64,000 nt of DNA. Source: an uncultured Candidatus Melainabacteria bacterium (GTDB lineage: Bacteria; Cyanobacteriota; Vampirovibrionia; Gastranaerophilales; Gastranaerophilaceae). Position 1 is the first letter of the stretch, and every line of letters starts with the position of its first letter. This document shows positions 30,100 to 39,370 of this stretch, piece after piece. The stretch covers positions 17,589 to 81,588 of the forward strand of contig CALEJY010000250.1 of assembly GCA_937898445.1 (NCBI GenBank). Direction: 5' to 3'. Position numbers and translations under genes: made by a program. The notes below the pieces were generated by a model. That model ran no database searches. It saw only the letters and a list, made by a program, of their open reading frames with translations, and was not told the origin of the DNA.

Positions 30100-33000
30100 A
30101 CCCGCATAATTTGCCTGATCCATATAATCTGCTAATTGACTATATGCACTACCTGCACCTTTAACCTTATCAGTCATAGGTTTTAATGATTTAGCAACTC
30201 CGCCATATGCAGAAGCTATAGTTTTAATATATTTATCTGCCGTCTGCTCGTCAATTTCTGCTACGTTAGCATACATATTGACACTCTTAGCATATTGCAT
30301 AGCATCTTTTACATTATCTATACCTAATTGGAAGGCAGATGCAGTTGAGTTTATGATGTCTACAGAACTTCTTGCAACTTGTTGTCCTGTTTCATAAGCC
30401 ATTTCTTTGACTTCTTGTAATTCTTGTTTTGTACCTGTGAAGCTTGCAGGAGCAACTTTTTCCATATCTCTAAAAGCACTATCTAATTCTACTATTGTAT
30501 CGTTTATTGCATAGATACCTTTAGTTATTTGCATACCTAAAATATTACCTAAAGAATAAGTAGATAAAGTAGAATATAAGTTAGAAACGAATTTGCTAGC
30601 TGACTTCATAGAAGTACTTATTCCTGTCGATGCGCTTTTAGCCGCTCTATTTGCGTTTTGGAATCCTTTTTCTAATTTTGAAGCTTCGCTATTAATTCTT
30701 CTTAATTGAGCCTCTGCTTCTTTAAAAGATACTTTTCCTAATCCTTGCAATTCATCTTTCAGTTTTCTTATAGGAGCTACATCTTTACCTATAGATTGGA
30801 ATTTCTTTTCTAATTCATTTAATCTTTGTGTAGCTGTTTGAATAGATGTGTCTAAATTAAATCCTTTTATATCAACGTTGGATTTAGATTTTAATTCATC
30901 AAATTCCTTTTCTAATTCATTAAGACTTGCAACTAATCTTTTTACGTCACTTTCTGCTGCTTCTGAATTTAAATCTATCTTTGTTCCAGATAAAGTTTTA
31001 ATTCTTTGTATAAGGTTGTCAATATTTTGTGTATCTCCGAAAAATTTTGTTTTCTTAAATATTTCGACCTGACTTTGAAGTTGTTGTAATTGGCTCTTTG
31101 CTTGAGTCGCTTGATTTCCTAACTTTTCACTAAAAGTAATATTATTATCTATACTTTTTAATTCCTTATCCAGTCTTTGAATTTCAGAAATTAATAAAGA
31201 TATTTGTTCGTATGGTTTATCCATTTTTAAAATGTCGTCTAAACGGACAGTTTTTAAATAATCAACCATGCTTTTAACTTCTTGTATTCTACCTGTTTGA
31301 GATGAAGGTATATTTGTCTTACTCATAACATTAGACAATTTAGATTCTAATGAAGTAACACTTTTTTCTATATTTGTAAATTCTTTTGCAAAATTTGTTA
31401 TCGAAGCTAAATTACCTTCTGGAAGTTTAACATTCCTCATTAATGAAACTGTAGCTTCTATTCTAGTATCAATTTTTTCTAATTCAGCGCTTAATAATTG
31501 ATATGATTGTGTATTGATATTTGTTTTAGATAAAGTTTTTTCTAATGAGTTTTTTTGACCTATTAATTTGTTATATTCTTTTAAGGCATCCGCTTGAGTT
31601 TTTATGCCTGTTGTATTTTTAGCTATAGAATTTATCTCATTATTTAGCCTCTTTAGCTTACTCTCTGCCTCTTCTAAAGGAACGTTAGCCAAATTACTTA
31701 ATTCTGTTTTTATCTTTTCTGCACTAGAGGTATCTTTACCCATTGATTGGAGTGCTTTAGTTAAAGTATTAATCCTTTCTAAACTAGAATTTACACTTGT
31801 AGTAAAATCAAATGATTTTTTTGCACTTGTTGAAATCGCACTTAAATCCCTTAATTCACCTTCTACAAGTTGAATTGTTTCAGATAAATTTCTCAAATCT
31901 GTTGTTGCAGTTTTTGAATCAATATTTATTTTTGCATTTTTTAAATCAGAGTTAAATAAAGCTATAACTTGTTGAAGTCTATTTTGTAAATCTGTTGTGT
32001 TTAAAAATCCTTTTACATTTTTTAATTTATCTAACTCTTGCCCTAATTGTGCAACTTTCTGATAGGCTGCTTCAACCCTAGTATTAAAATCGCTATTAAT
32101 TGTTATATCTTTTGCTGTAGTTTTTACTTTTTGCAAATCGCCTAAAAGAGTTGCCATATGTTCGTGAGAGTTTGATATATTTAAGATATTATCTAATTTA
32201 GTACCTTTTATTCTATCAATTTCCTTCTTTAAAGCCTCTAACTGTTTGATTTGGTCACCAGTTAAATTCTTGTTTTTGAACATATTATCAATGGTTTGAG
32301 AAGCTTTTGTAGCTTGATTTTGAAGAGTTTCAAATGAACTAGCCAAACTTCTAGTTATATCCGGATTAATATTCTTACCTTTTATTGAATCTAATTCTGA
32401 TGCTACTTTTTTAATATTAGATAAGTTTTCTTGTAATTTTTTATTTAAAACATCATAAGACTGTGTATTTGTAGTCTTAGACATTTGTTTTTCTAATGAA
32501 GCTCTCTCATTCATTAATTTATTAAAACGAGCCATCGCAGATGTAGCTTTCGGAACTTCTGCTGATACTTCGCTTATTTGTGCTTTAATTTTAGAAAATT
32601 CTTCTTGAGCTTGGACAAAAGTTAATTTATTTAATCCTTCTAATCTAGCTTTTAAAGAATCTATTTGAGATGTATCTTTCCCTAAACTTGTAAATTTAGT
32701 TCTTAATTCTTCTAATTGTTTCATTGATGCAGATACATTTATTTTAAAGACATCCATCTTTTTATTTCTTTGCATATCTGTTACCAATTTATTATAATCG
32801 CTATCTAATTTTTTTATTTTATCATTAAGAGAAACTACATCTGCTTCAGCAGTTTTGCTATTAATTCTTATATTAACGTTGCTTAATTCTTTTGCTCTAG
32901 TAAATAATTTATCAATAGCATTATTATTTCCGTAACCTTTAGTATATAAAGATTTAATTTTATTTTGAAGAATACTTGCATCTGATTCAGCTTTTCTAAT

Positions 33001-33711
33001 ACTTTTTGCCAAAGCATCAGATAGTTCAATCTTCCTAAAAGCTTGCGTAAGCTCTGATGCCCTTGTCATAAGTTTAGACATTTCGGCATAAGGTTTATCT
33101 GCTTTTAAAATATTTTCAAGATTTGCAGACGATTTAAAATTATCTAATTGTCTTTGTAAAGTTTTTAGATCAGCCGTTTGCGTACCTGTTAAATTTCTTT
33201 TCCCTAAAGCATTTTCTAACGCAGTACCTAACTCTGTTGCTTTTTTAATAGTAGATTCAAAAGAGCTTGTTAAACTTGCAGTAATATCTGATTTAATAGT
33301 TTTTTTGTTTAAAGCATCAATTTTACTACCAACCGATTCAATGTCTTTATTCACTTTTGTTAAATCTTTAGATAAAGATTTGTATGCCTGTCCTTTATAT
33401 GTCTGTTTAGACATTTGTGTTTCTAATTTATTCTTTTGAGATATTAATTTTTTATATTCAGAAATTAACTCTTTGGCACTCTTTGTTTCATTTTGAAACA
33501 TTTTAGAATTGCCTTTTGTATTTGTACCTTTACTTAAACTATTTATTTGTTCTTTAAGTTTTGTTATTTGACTAAGCAAATCCTTGTCATCTATTCCAAC
33601 CTTAATTTTCTTTGCATTTTTTTCTAAATCTGCGATAACTTTTGATAATTCAGATGAAGAATCTCCTTTTTGAACGGTTGGAAAGACTTTAATTCTTATA
33701 TCTTCAGCCAA
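30100..33711 (-). CDS. Tail tape measure protein, 5' exon
   Basis: The exon has 1,204 codons, starting at TTG 33711 after a GGTGG site. Residues about 85-1030 consist of three tandem repeats of roughly 310 residues. Each opens with K-L-x-x-x-x-x-L-E-K-x-x-S-K, includes LxxSFEx and KxNLTGxQ segments, and closes with an S-x-G-K-D-T/V motif followed by EA-x-x-x-L-x-x-x-x. They are helical and coiled-coil-like. A hydrophobic helix (about 1075-1095) and the QQVARSSVDIINSTASAFQLG segment lead to the intron. Reading past the intron boundary would add only a few residues before a stop, so splicing is needed for a functional protein. Confidence 0.9.
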
Positions 33712-33741
33712 TTAAATCCACCACCTTTATACGCATAAGAA

Positions 33742-33764
33742 TTACCACTTATACGAAGTGGTAA
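33742..33764. other. 9-bp hairpin before tape measure start
   Basis: A perfect TTACCACTT/AAGTGGTAA inverted repeat lies 31 bases upstream of the tape measure start. On the plus strand it is followed by a T-rich run, whereas on the transcribed minus strand only a weak T run follows. It could reduce read-through or shape translation of the tape measure message. Confidence 0.5.
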
Positions 33765-33775
33765 CTTAATTTTTT

Positions 33776-34213
33776 CTATAAAACATTTAATCCTCTAATT
33801 CTTAATTTTTCTTTTAATTCTAATGGAATCTTTACATCTATTTCGTTTCGGGCATCTTCTTCTATATTTGTCGCAGGATAAAATACAGGATTAGTATCCG
33901 AATATCCGGGTGCCCAAACTGTACCTTCTTCCCAACGATTTAATGGGAAATAATGGCTACCGTGTTTATTTACCCATTTGCCGTTATCTCTAAAAACCCC
34001 ATCAATTTCTTTATCTCCAATTTGTTCATATTCGCAGATATTTTCCATTCCACCAGTTCTATCATACATATTTGGTATTCTTTCTTCATAACCAGTCTCC
34101 ATCATAAGAGTTTCGTGCATAATTTTTCTCATTTCTTCTCCTAATGCCGGAAGTTCATCTGTTACAGTTTTTTGTATGTATGCCACGACCTGATCTAAGT
34201 TATCAAATACCAT
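33776..34213 (-). CDS. Tail protein upstream of tape measure
   Basis: The product is 145 aa. Its ATG overlaps the end of the previous gene (AATAATGG), so translation is coupled. It contains EEMRKIMHETLMMETGYEER near residue 25 and a Trp/Tyr/Pro-rich middle (WEEGTVWAPGYSDTNPVFYP). The position is that of the second tail assembly chaperone, but that would normally be made by frameshifting and I see no canonical slippery heptamer. The N-terminal part slightly recalls HK97 gp10-like tail-completion proteins. Function not established. Confidence 0.5.
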   Translation of the reverse strand: MVFDNLDQVVAYIQKTVTDELPALGEEMRKIMHETLMMETGYEERIPNMYDRTGGMENICEYEQIGDKEIDGVFRDNGKWVNKHGSHYFPLNRWEEGTVWAPGYSDTNPVFYPATNIEEDARNEIDVKIPLELKEKLRIRGLNVL

Positions 34214-34695
34214 TATTTTTCAACCTCCTCCCTACTTTCTTTCATATCTTTTATTTCTTTTTCTAATTCTTTACATTCATTTCCTAGCAATTCTATTTTT
34301 TCACTCATTAATAAATTTTTCTTCAATATTAATCCTTTTTCTATCTCACTTAATTGCTGAGATTGACCCAATAATACTTCTAAATATATTTCATCTAAAA
34401 TTTCTCTAACTTCATTTAATATAAGTACCATATCCTTATTAGGATTATTTAATGTATCTATTATATCTTCATCAACTTCTATATTCGTACATACTGGAAA
34501 TAAAATATTATAAATATCCTCTACATCTTCCGCATCTAATACATTTTTATCTTTTATTATTTCTTGTAAATCCTCTCTAATCTCTTCTCTTTCTTCGTTT
34601 AATATATTGTAAACTGTTACTTTTTCTAATTCACCGTTTATATCAACAACAAATTCTTTTCTTATTTTTTCTAATTTAAAATCACTTATTTTCAT
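34213..34695 (-). CDS. Putative tail assembly chaperone
   Basis: The product is 160 aa, acidic and mostly helical: residues 1-60 have F-V-V-D-I-N-G-E-L-E-K-V-T-V-Y-N-I, and the C-terminal 50 residues form a Glu/Lys coiled coil. The place between tail tube and tape measure, the size and the acidic helical nature fit the first tail assembly chaperone, which coats the tape measure during tail growth. No sequence motif proves it. ATG start with AGAAGGGAG. Confidence 0.55.
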   Translation of the reverse strand: MKISDFKLEKIRKEFVVDINGELEKVTVYNILNEEREEIREDLQEIIKDKNVLDAEDVEDIYNILFPVCTNIEVDEDIIDTLNNPNKDMVLILNEVREILDEIYLEVLLGQSQQLSEIEKGLILKKNLLMSEKIELLGNECKELEKEIKDMKESREEVEK

Positions 34696-34722
34696 TTTTT
34701 ATTTCTCCCTTCTAAAAATAGA

Positions 34723-34761
34723 TAAAAAAAAATGCGCCAACAGAAATTAATCTGCTGACGC
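34723..34761 (-). terminator. Intrinsic terminator after tail tube gene
   Basis: An 11-bp stem with two G.U pairs (34734-34744 with 34751-34761) is followed on the minus strand by nine T. It is the strongest terminator in the tail region and fits a need for more tail tube than tape measure protein. Confidence 0.85.
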
Positions 34762-34770
34762 TATAAATTA

Positions 34771-35081
34771 TTATACAGTTTTTTTGTCTATTTCTAATAT
34801 TAAGTCTTGGTCATCAACTAATATGTCCCAAGTTAAACTAAAGTCTGATATTTCTTGTGCTGATATTGTTAAGTCAGCATTAGGTTGCGCTTTCGCTTTG
34901 CTGAATTTTATTGATTTAACTTCTGTACTACCATCTTCATTAACAACTTCAAATGTACCTTCCATTTTGTAATATTTGCTTGGTATAGTACCTTTAACTT
35001 GTATTTTAGTACCAGTTATTTCACCACCAAGCATTTGAGCTAAGAAGAAGTCATCTATAACTTGTGCATCCATTTGTAATG
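34771..35081 (-). CDS. Major tail (tube) protein, 3' exon
   Basis: The exon begins within the codon before L-Q-M-D-A-Q-V-I-D-D-F-F and encodes about 103 aa. It contains GGEITGTKIQVKGTIPSKYYKMEGTF, then SIKFSKAKAQPNADLTISAQ, a layout typical of tail tube proteins of Gram-positive siphophages. The ORF starting at ATG 35073 is internal. The exact first base is uncertain by one or two (35083-35081) because reading frame and the 5' splice site predicted from P1 disagree by one base. Confidence 0.8.
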
Positions 35082-35881
35082 CCTAATGTTCACATAGGTT
35101 CGTAACGCCTATATCGTTCATCTAAGAACTGCCTTATCTTTCGATAAGAGAGCAGACTATATCACTTCCCTGATTTTCTTACAGGGATTCCTCCACTTCC
35201 ATTTAAGGGGTTCTCACCCACTCCATTAACTTGAGCCGTACTCCTATTGCCTATTTCAAGGCTACTCACGATATTACTCGCTTTCGGTTAGTCGTTGAAG
35301 TTTATACATTTGTTTGTTTAAAATTTTATCTATATTATCAAATTCCCAATAAGGAATTGTTATTAATTTAATTTTATTTTCTGTGCAATAATTTTTCTTT
35401 TTCAAATCATGTTTTCTTTGTATTTCAAATTTTTCTTTACCTCCAAAATATTTTACTGGTTCATAATGTTGCACTCCTTGATATTCGATACAGCAATTAT
35501 AATCGGGCAAATAAAAGTCATAAGATAAATTACACCCTCCTTCACCTTTTAATGAAGGATATACTTTTTGTCTTTCATAAATAATTTTATTATTATTTAA
35601 ATAATTTATTATTTTTTCTTCCGTCCATTTTGTTCTCATATTATCACCCTTCATATTTAACAAACAAATATATCTTACCTGCTGATTGCCCATTGTCAGA
35701 TATAATAATTATATCCAAAGCACTTAGGGTTTAACCATATGCCATCTAATTAATTTTTTCTACTTTCGCAACATTCACGCTTAGGATTTAACCTTACGTT
35801 GTAGTTTAATTAGCTTTAGGGGTTTCCAGCAATTCAAAGGATTTGCTATGCTAATTACTTAACATAGGGAACGTTATTTTA
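35082..35881 (-). mobile_element. Group I intron in tail tube gene
   Basis: P1: exon GGAAT (35885-35881) pairs with guide GTTCC (35872-35868), with the U.G pair at the cut. Core elements on the minus strand are GAATTGCTGGAAACCCC (near 35830), CAATCAGCAGGTAAGATA (near 35680), ACTTCAACGACTAA (near 35295) and AAGTGATATAGTCT (near 35160), followed by P9-type hairpins. At 800 bp it is the shortest of the complete introns because its endonuclease gene is short. The spliced junction needs experimental definition (one-base frame conflict). Confidence 0.88.
35274..35639 (-). CDS. Small VSR-like homing endonuclease, no zinc repeats
   Basis: The product is 121 aa from ATG 35639, which follows AAGGGTGATAAT; upstream in-frame codons are intron core sequence. 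It has only the nuclease part: YDFYLPDYNCCIEYQGVQHY, then R-K-H-D-L-K-K-K-N-Y-C and T-I-P-Y-W-E-F. The zinc-ribbon repeats of its three relatives are missing, and Y-Q-G replaces Y-D-G in the E-x-D-G motif. DNA recognition must therefore depend on the compact domain or a partner, or the enzyme may be a degenerate nickase. Confidence 0.85.
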   Translation of the reverse strand: MRTKWTEEKIINYLNNNKIIYERQKVYPSLKGEGGCNLSYDFYLPDYNCCIEYQGVQHYEPVKYFGGKEKFEIQRKHDLKKKNYCTENKIKLITIPYWEFDNIDKILNKQMYKLQRLTESE

Positions 35882-36056
35882 TTCCTTTTCTTTGACCTGC
35901 TATAGTTATACATAAATCTCCTCTTTTGTAAGCTTCGAAGTTTTCTGATTCAGTTGTTATATTAAAACTATTAAGAAAATCTATAGTAGTAGTATCTTCA
36001 GGATTAGCTAAATTTGTTAAAGTTAAGTCGCAAGCACTTTTTATTGCATATCCCAT
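35882..36056 (-). CDS. Major tail (tube) protein, 5' exon
   Basis: The exon has 58 codons plus one base from ATG 36056, chosen because AGGAAG lies 7 bases upstream; an in-frame TTG at 36062 is less likely. It begins MGYAIKSACDLTLTNL and ends in AGQRKG just before the intron. With the 3' exon the protein has about 161 aa. Tail tube proteins stack as hexameric rings around the tape measure. This gene should be one of the most highly expressed in the phage, so intron splicing efficiency would directly affect virion yield. Confidence 0.8.
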
Positions 36057-36071
36057 AATCAATCTTCCTTT

Positions 36072-36836
36072 CTATTTTTTTAATTTTGTTATTTTTTGCC
36101 AAGATTTTATCTTCTTAGGACTATATTTACCTCCGCTTGCCATTTTCCATTGTTTTTCTTCTGAAACTCTCAATGTTTCAACTGAATAAGCATCTCTTAA
36201 CCACCATACGGTTGTATTTTTAATTTCTTCATAAGAACGTATATTTTGTAAATACATTATTTCTCTAACCATATTTTCGAAAAGTATGCCATCATCATTT
36301 TTTCTGCTTTGGAGGTATTTTCTTCTTTGTTCTTTAAATCTTTCTACAAGTTTTGGGTCTCCTTTAATTTCTCCTTCTTCTTTTGGTTTTTCAAAAAGAC
36401 ACATTTCCAACACAACTTCACAAAGTACTAGGAAATTATCGTCCGAAATAAATGCTAATGGATTTCCATGTTCTCCTTCTTTTTTCCTAGTTCCTTTTTC
36501 ATCTATTCTAAGAATAATTTTGTCTCCGCCATCTTCATCTTTAAAAAACTCCATATCTTCAAGAGAAGTATTATATAATAAGGTTAACCCTTTATAAAAA
36601 GAGTTCATTATTAATTTTGATTCATTCATTATCTGTAAAAAATAAGAAAAATAAAATTTATTTTTTTTACATAATTCATCATAAGATAATGTTATTCCCA
36701 TATAATATGGTTTAATAAAATCTATAAAATCATAATCATACATAAAATAATCTACTATTGGTTGATTTATATATCCTAATGTATATTTTTTTAAATTTAA
36801 TGGTTGTCCAGTTACATATTCTTTAGTAAAGTACAT
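36072..36836 (-). CDS. Neck/tail-completion region protein, unrecognised
   Basis: The product is 254 aa, Tyr/Lys-rich, with no membrane segment. Notable segments are KPYYMGITLSYDELCKK near 45, EGEHGNPLAFISDDNF near 120 and NTTVWWLRDAYSVETL near 208. It starts at the last base of the upstream gene's stop region (coupled) and ends shortly before the tail tube. The position between connectors and tail tube suggests head-tail joining or tail assembly (a Gp15-like protein is one possibility), but no family is certain. Confidence 0.5.
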   Translation of the reverse strand: MYFTKEYVTGQPLNLKKYTLGYINQPIVDYFMYDYDFIDFIKPYYMGITLSYDELCKKNKFYFSYFLQIMNESKLIMNSFYKGLTLLYNTSLEDMEFFKDEDGGDKIILRIDEKGTRKKEGEHGNPLAFISDDNFLVLCEVVLEMCLFEKPKEEGEIKGDPKLVERFKEQRRKYLQSRKNDDGILFENMVREIMYLQNIRSYEEIKNTTVWWLRDAYSVETLRVSEEKQWKMASGGKYSPKKIKSWQKITKLKK

Positions 36837-37354
36837 TACATACCTTCAAAATATTCTAGTTTATAAATGGACATATACCCTGTGAATCCATTTGGCATAT
36901 TATACATCGGATATGTTTGTTCCAAAGTAGGGAATCCAATCCCTTTTAAGTTTTTATTTGTTTTTAACATTTTTTCTATATCTTTGTAAATTAAAATATC
37001 TCTCAAACCATTTAATGTAAATCTACAATCATTATGACATATTACTCCAACTTCAAACTTAAACTGCTGTATTTTATAGCTTGGTTGGTAAAATCCTGTA
37101 TAAGGGAAATCTCTATAAATATTAACGAAAACAGAAATATCTGATTCCTTTAATACTTCGGGAACTTTTCTATTTATAAAAACCTTTTTCTCTTTAAGTT
37201 TTTTAATTGGATTTTCTATATCTTCTAAAGAATATATATCATTTTGTTTTTCTTCATTATAATATATCATTTTGTTTATTTTTTTATCTAACATAATCTC
37301 ATTAGAGAGCTTAATAAGGTATTTATTAGGAAATTGCTCAATCATATTAAACAC
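36836..37354 (-). CDS. Putative tail terminator/connector protein
   Basis: The product is 172 aa. It contains NIYRDFPYTGFYQPSYKIQQF and FEVGVICHNDCRFTLNGLR, and ends YMSIYKLEYFEG. Its size and order (upstream of the tail tube, downstream of the stopper-like gene) match the tail terminator protein, which caps the tube and joins the neck. It overlaps the upstream gene by 8 bases. Function is inferred from position. Confidence 0.5.
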   Translation of the reverse strand: MFNMIEQFPNKYLIKLSNEIMLDKKINKMIYYNEEKQNDIYSLEDIENPIKKLKEKKVFINRKVPEVLKESDISVFVNIYRDFPYTGFYQPSYKIQQFKFEVGVICHNDCRFTLNGLRDILIYKDIEKMLKTNKNLKGIGFPTLEQTYPMYNMPNGFTGYMSIYKLEYFEGM

Positions 37355-38342
37355 CCCTTACGGTAATAATAAACATATCTATTGTTTCTTTTGTGTTTTT
37401 ATCTCTAGCAATAAGCATTATATTTTCTCCTACAGACTCTATGTTAGATGATTGTTCTATAGTACATTTATTATGTTCTCTTTTTATAATTTCTGTATTT
37501 GGATAATGTGCATCTAATATAAATTCTACTTCTTTATCTGATTTAACCACATATTCATTTTGTTCTCCTAAATAAATATAATTTAAACCTTGCACATCAT
37601 CTTTAATATCTTTAGTATCATTTTTTTCAATATTATAAGCTAGCTTATTATCCCTGTCATCTTCTGAAATCAATACTGTTTGTAATGTTAATGCTTTAAT
37701 TAAACCATTAGCTCCAGTATATCTTCCGTTATATTCAAAATCATTAATATGTGTAACTCTAAATATTGAATTTCTAGTAAGCATTATTCTTACACCTTCA
37801 CCAATTGTTCTAGTCACAGGATTAGAGCCATAAAAAATATGTCTCTTTGCATCTCCCATACTTAAATATCTAGTATCATTAATCCCATCACTATACATAG
37901 TTAAGTTAACTACAGATACAGGTATATGATAAATTTCTTTATTGTATAAATAATTAATAATTTGATTACATCTTTTTAACGTAAAATGAATGTATGCATC
38001 CATTTCTTTGTGTTCTTTAAAAATAAATAACCAATAACAATTATCAAAATAACAATAACAACCTATATCTACATTTGTCCCAACTGGTAAATATATTTCT
38101 TTTTCATCTAATGCCGTTTGGTCATTATCTGTAATATTATTAACTATTGCCGTAACAGTTTTTGTATTTTCTGTTATGATAGTCTCATCTACATCGGTTA
38201 CTTGTATATCAATTGCCGTAGGTATTCTTTGTAATGATTTTTCAAATGTTTTTCTAGCTGTATATCTTAATTTTTCTTTTTTATTCTTTTGACCACGCAA
38301 AGTAAAAATTTTGTATTCTTCTAAAAAATTACTCAAATCCAT
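37347..38342 (-). CDS. Neck/structural protein with C-terminal Ig-like domain
   Basis: The product is 331 aa. Residues 1-80 include a basic stretch and TAIDIQVTDVDETI. The middle (about 85-235) is beta-rich with CYCYFDNCYW and a GDAKRHIFYGSNP loop. The last 70 residues look Ig-like. Similar proteins occur between connector genes in clostridial siphophages and are often head-closure or structural proteins. It overlaps both neighbouring genes (14 and 8 bases), so it belongs to one translational unit. Confidence 0.5.
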   Translation of the reverse strand: MDLSNFLEEYKIFTLRGQKNKKEKLRYTARKTFEKSLQRIPTAIDIQVTDVDETIITENTKTVTAIVNNITDNDQTALDEKEIYLPVGTNVDIGCYCYFDNCYWLFIFKEHKEMDAYIHFTLKRCNQIINYLYNKEIYHIPVSVVNLTMYSDGINDTRYLSMGDAKRHIFYGSNPVTRTIGEGVRIMLTRNSIFRVTHINDFEYNGRYTGANGLIKALTLQTVLISEDDRDNKLAYNIEKNDTKDIKDDVQGLNYIYLGEQNEYVVKSDKEVEFILDAHYPNTEIIKREHNKCTIEQSSNIESVGENIMLIARDKNTKETIDMFIITVRGV

Positions 38343-38760
38343 CGTATCCTTTATATGAATAATCTACTTTTCTTTGCCTAAAATCCTCTTCATGTAATTT
38401 TTTCAAAGTAATTAGCATTTTTAATAAATTGGCATTTGAAGTCTTTTTAAAGTCGTGGTCAGTAATTATGTTCCTTAAATTATCTTCACTATTAACAATT
38501 CTTTGTAACCATCTACATACCATACCCAAAGCAAGAATTTCTATCTCGTCTTCTGTTAGATCAGCTTTAATATAACCTGTTATTCCATCATCTTCGGAAA
38601 CGATAGTTAAATCCTTTTCACAAGTATCGAATTTTATGGTCGCTCCACGAAGATATCTAGTCATTGTTTTCATTTGTATTTCTTCAGGTGCTAAAGCCAA
38701 TCCATCATCTTCAATTTGATTTAGGAAAACAACGAATATCTTTTCTATTGGAGTACTCAT
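38329..38760 (-). CDS. Putative head-tail connector (adaptor) protein
   Basis: The product is 143 aa, mainly helical, with the acidic DLTEDEIEILALGMVCRWLQRIV segment near 75 and a charged C-terminal helix (ITLKKLHEEDFRQRKVDYSY). Small helical proteins placed two genes after the capsid protein usually form the adaptor ring under the portal. No diagnostic motif, so the call rests on order and fold guess. Confidence 0.5.
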   Translation of the reverse strand: MSTPIEKIFVVFLNQIEDDGLALAPEEIQMKTMTRYLRGATIKFDTCEKDLTIVSEDDGITGYIKADLTEDEIEILALGMVCRWLQRIVNSEDNLRNIITDHDFKKTSNANLLKMLITLKKLHEEDFRQRKVDYSYKGYDGFE

Positions 38761-38771
38761 TTTAACACCTT

Positions 38772-39344
38772 CTAATTTGATTTAAATATAAAAGCATTAT
38801 TAAATTCTCTTTCTACTACAGAACGTTTACCCATAGAATCAAATTTATTTAGGTGAGCTAAATAAATTGCTCTTTGACATAATCTTCTAGCCAATTCAGG
38901 TGATTCATTTTTAAGAGTTTCTGCAAAATCATCAACAGAACCGTCCTCTAGCATTTTATCTAAACAATCTAAAGTAAGAATTTTGTCGCCATATATCCTA
39001 GTTAAATCAAGTATGTTAAGCACATCTTCTAATTCATATTCTTCACTATATACATCTACTACTGATAAAAATAATTTTCTCATAGTCGGAGAGTTTTTCA
39101 TTTTTAATAATAAGTCTAACCCTACTATAGCTGTTTCTCCGGGTTCATTCATTCTTATAGAATCATATCCATTTTCATAAATAAATGAGCCATTAGTTAA
39201 ATTCATTACTTCAACATCTATTTTGGATGCTTCTCTTTTTAATTCTCTCATTATTTCTGCTCTTGTTCTTTTTTTAACTTTTTCTGTTTTTTCAACTGTT
39301 TCCTTACTTAAATTAGTTTTTTCCTCTACTTTTTTACTTGTCAT
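38772..39344 (-). CDS. Unrecognised helical protein after capsid gene
   Basis: The product is 190 aa. The first 40 residues are a charged Lys/Glu-rich segment (KVKKRTRAEIMRELKREASK). Residues 45-75 include TNGSFIYENGYDSIRMNEPGE, and the rest is helical with an acidic SVDDFAETLKNESPELARRLC stretch. It may be a minor head protein. It does not look like a protease or connector I know. The start is ATG, preceded by AGGGAGATGATAG. Confidence 0.5.
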   Translation of the reverse strand: MTSKKVEEKTNLSKETVEKTEKVKKRTRAEIMRELKREASKIDVEVMNLTNGSFIYENGYDSIRMNEPGETAIVGLDLLLKMKNSPTMRKLFLSVVDVYSEEYELEDVLNILDLTRIYGDKILTLDCLDKMLEDGSVDDFAETLKNESPELARRLCQRAIYLAHLNKFDSMGKRSVVEREFNNAFIFKSN

Positions 39345-39370
39345 TTACTATCATCTCCCTATTTTAATAA

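Noticed and set aside
33776..34695. Programmed -1 frameshift making a G/GT-type tail chaperone
   Set aside because: The end of the first ORF has GAAAAAT but no canonical slippery heptamer, and the second ORF has its own overlapping ATG. Cannot be excluded, but not supported.
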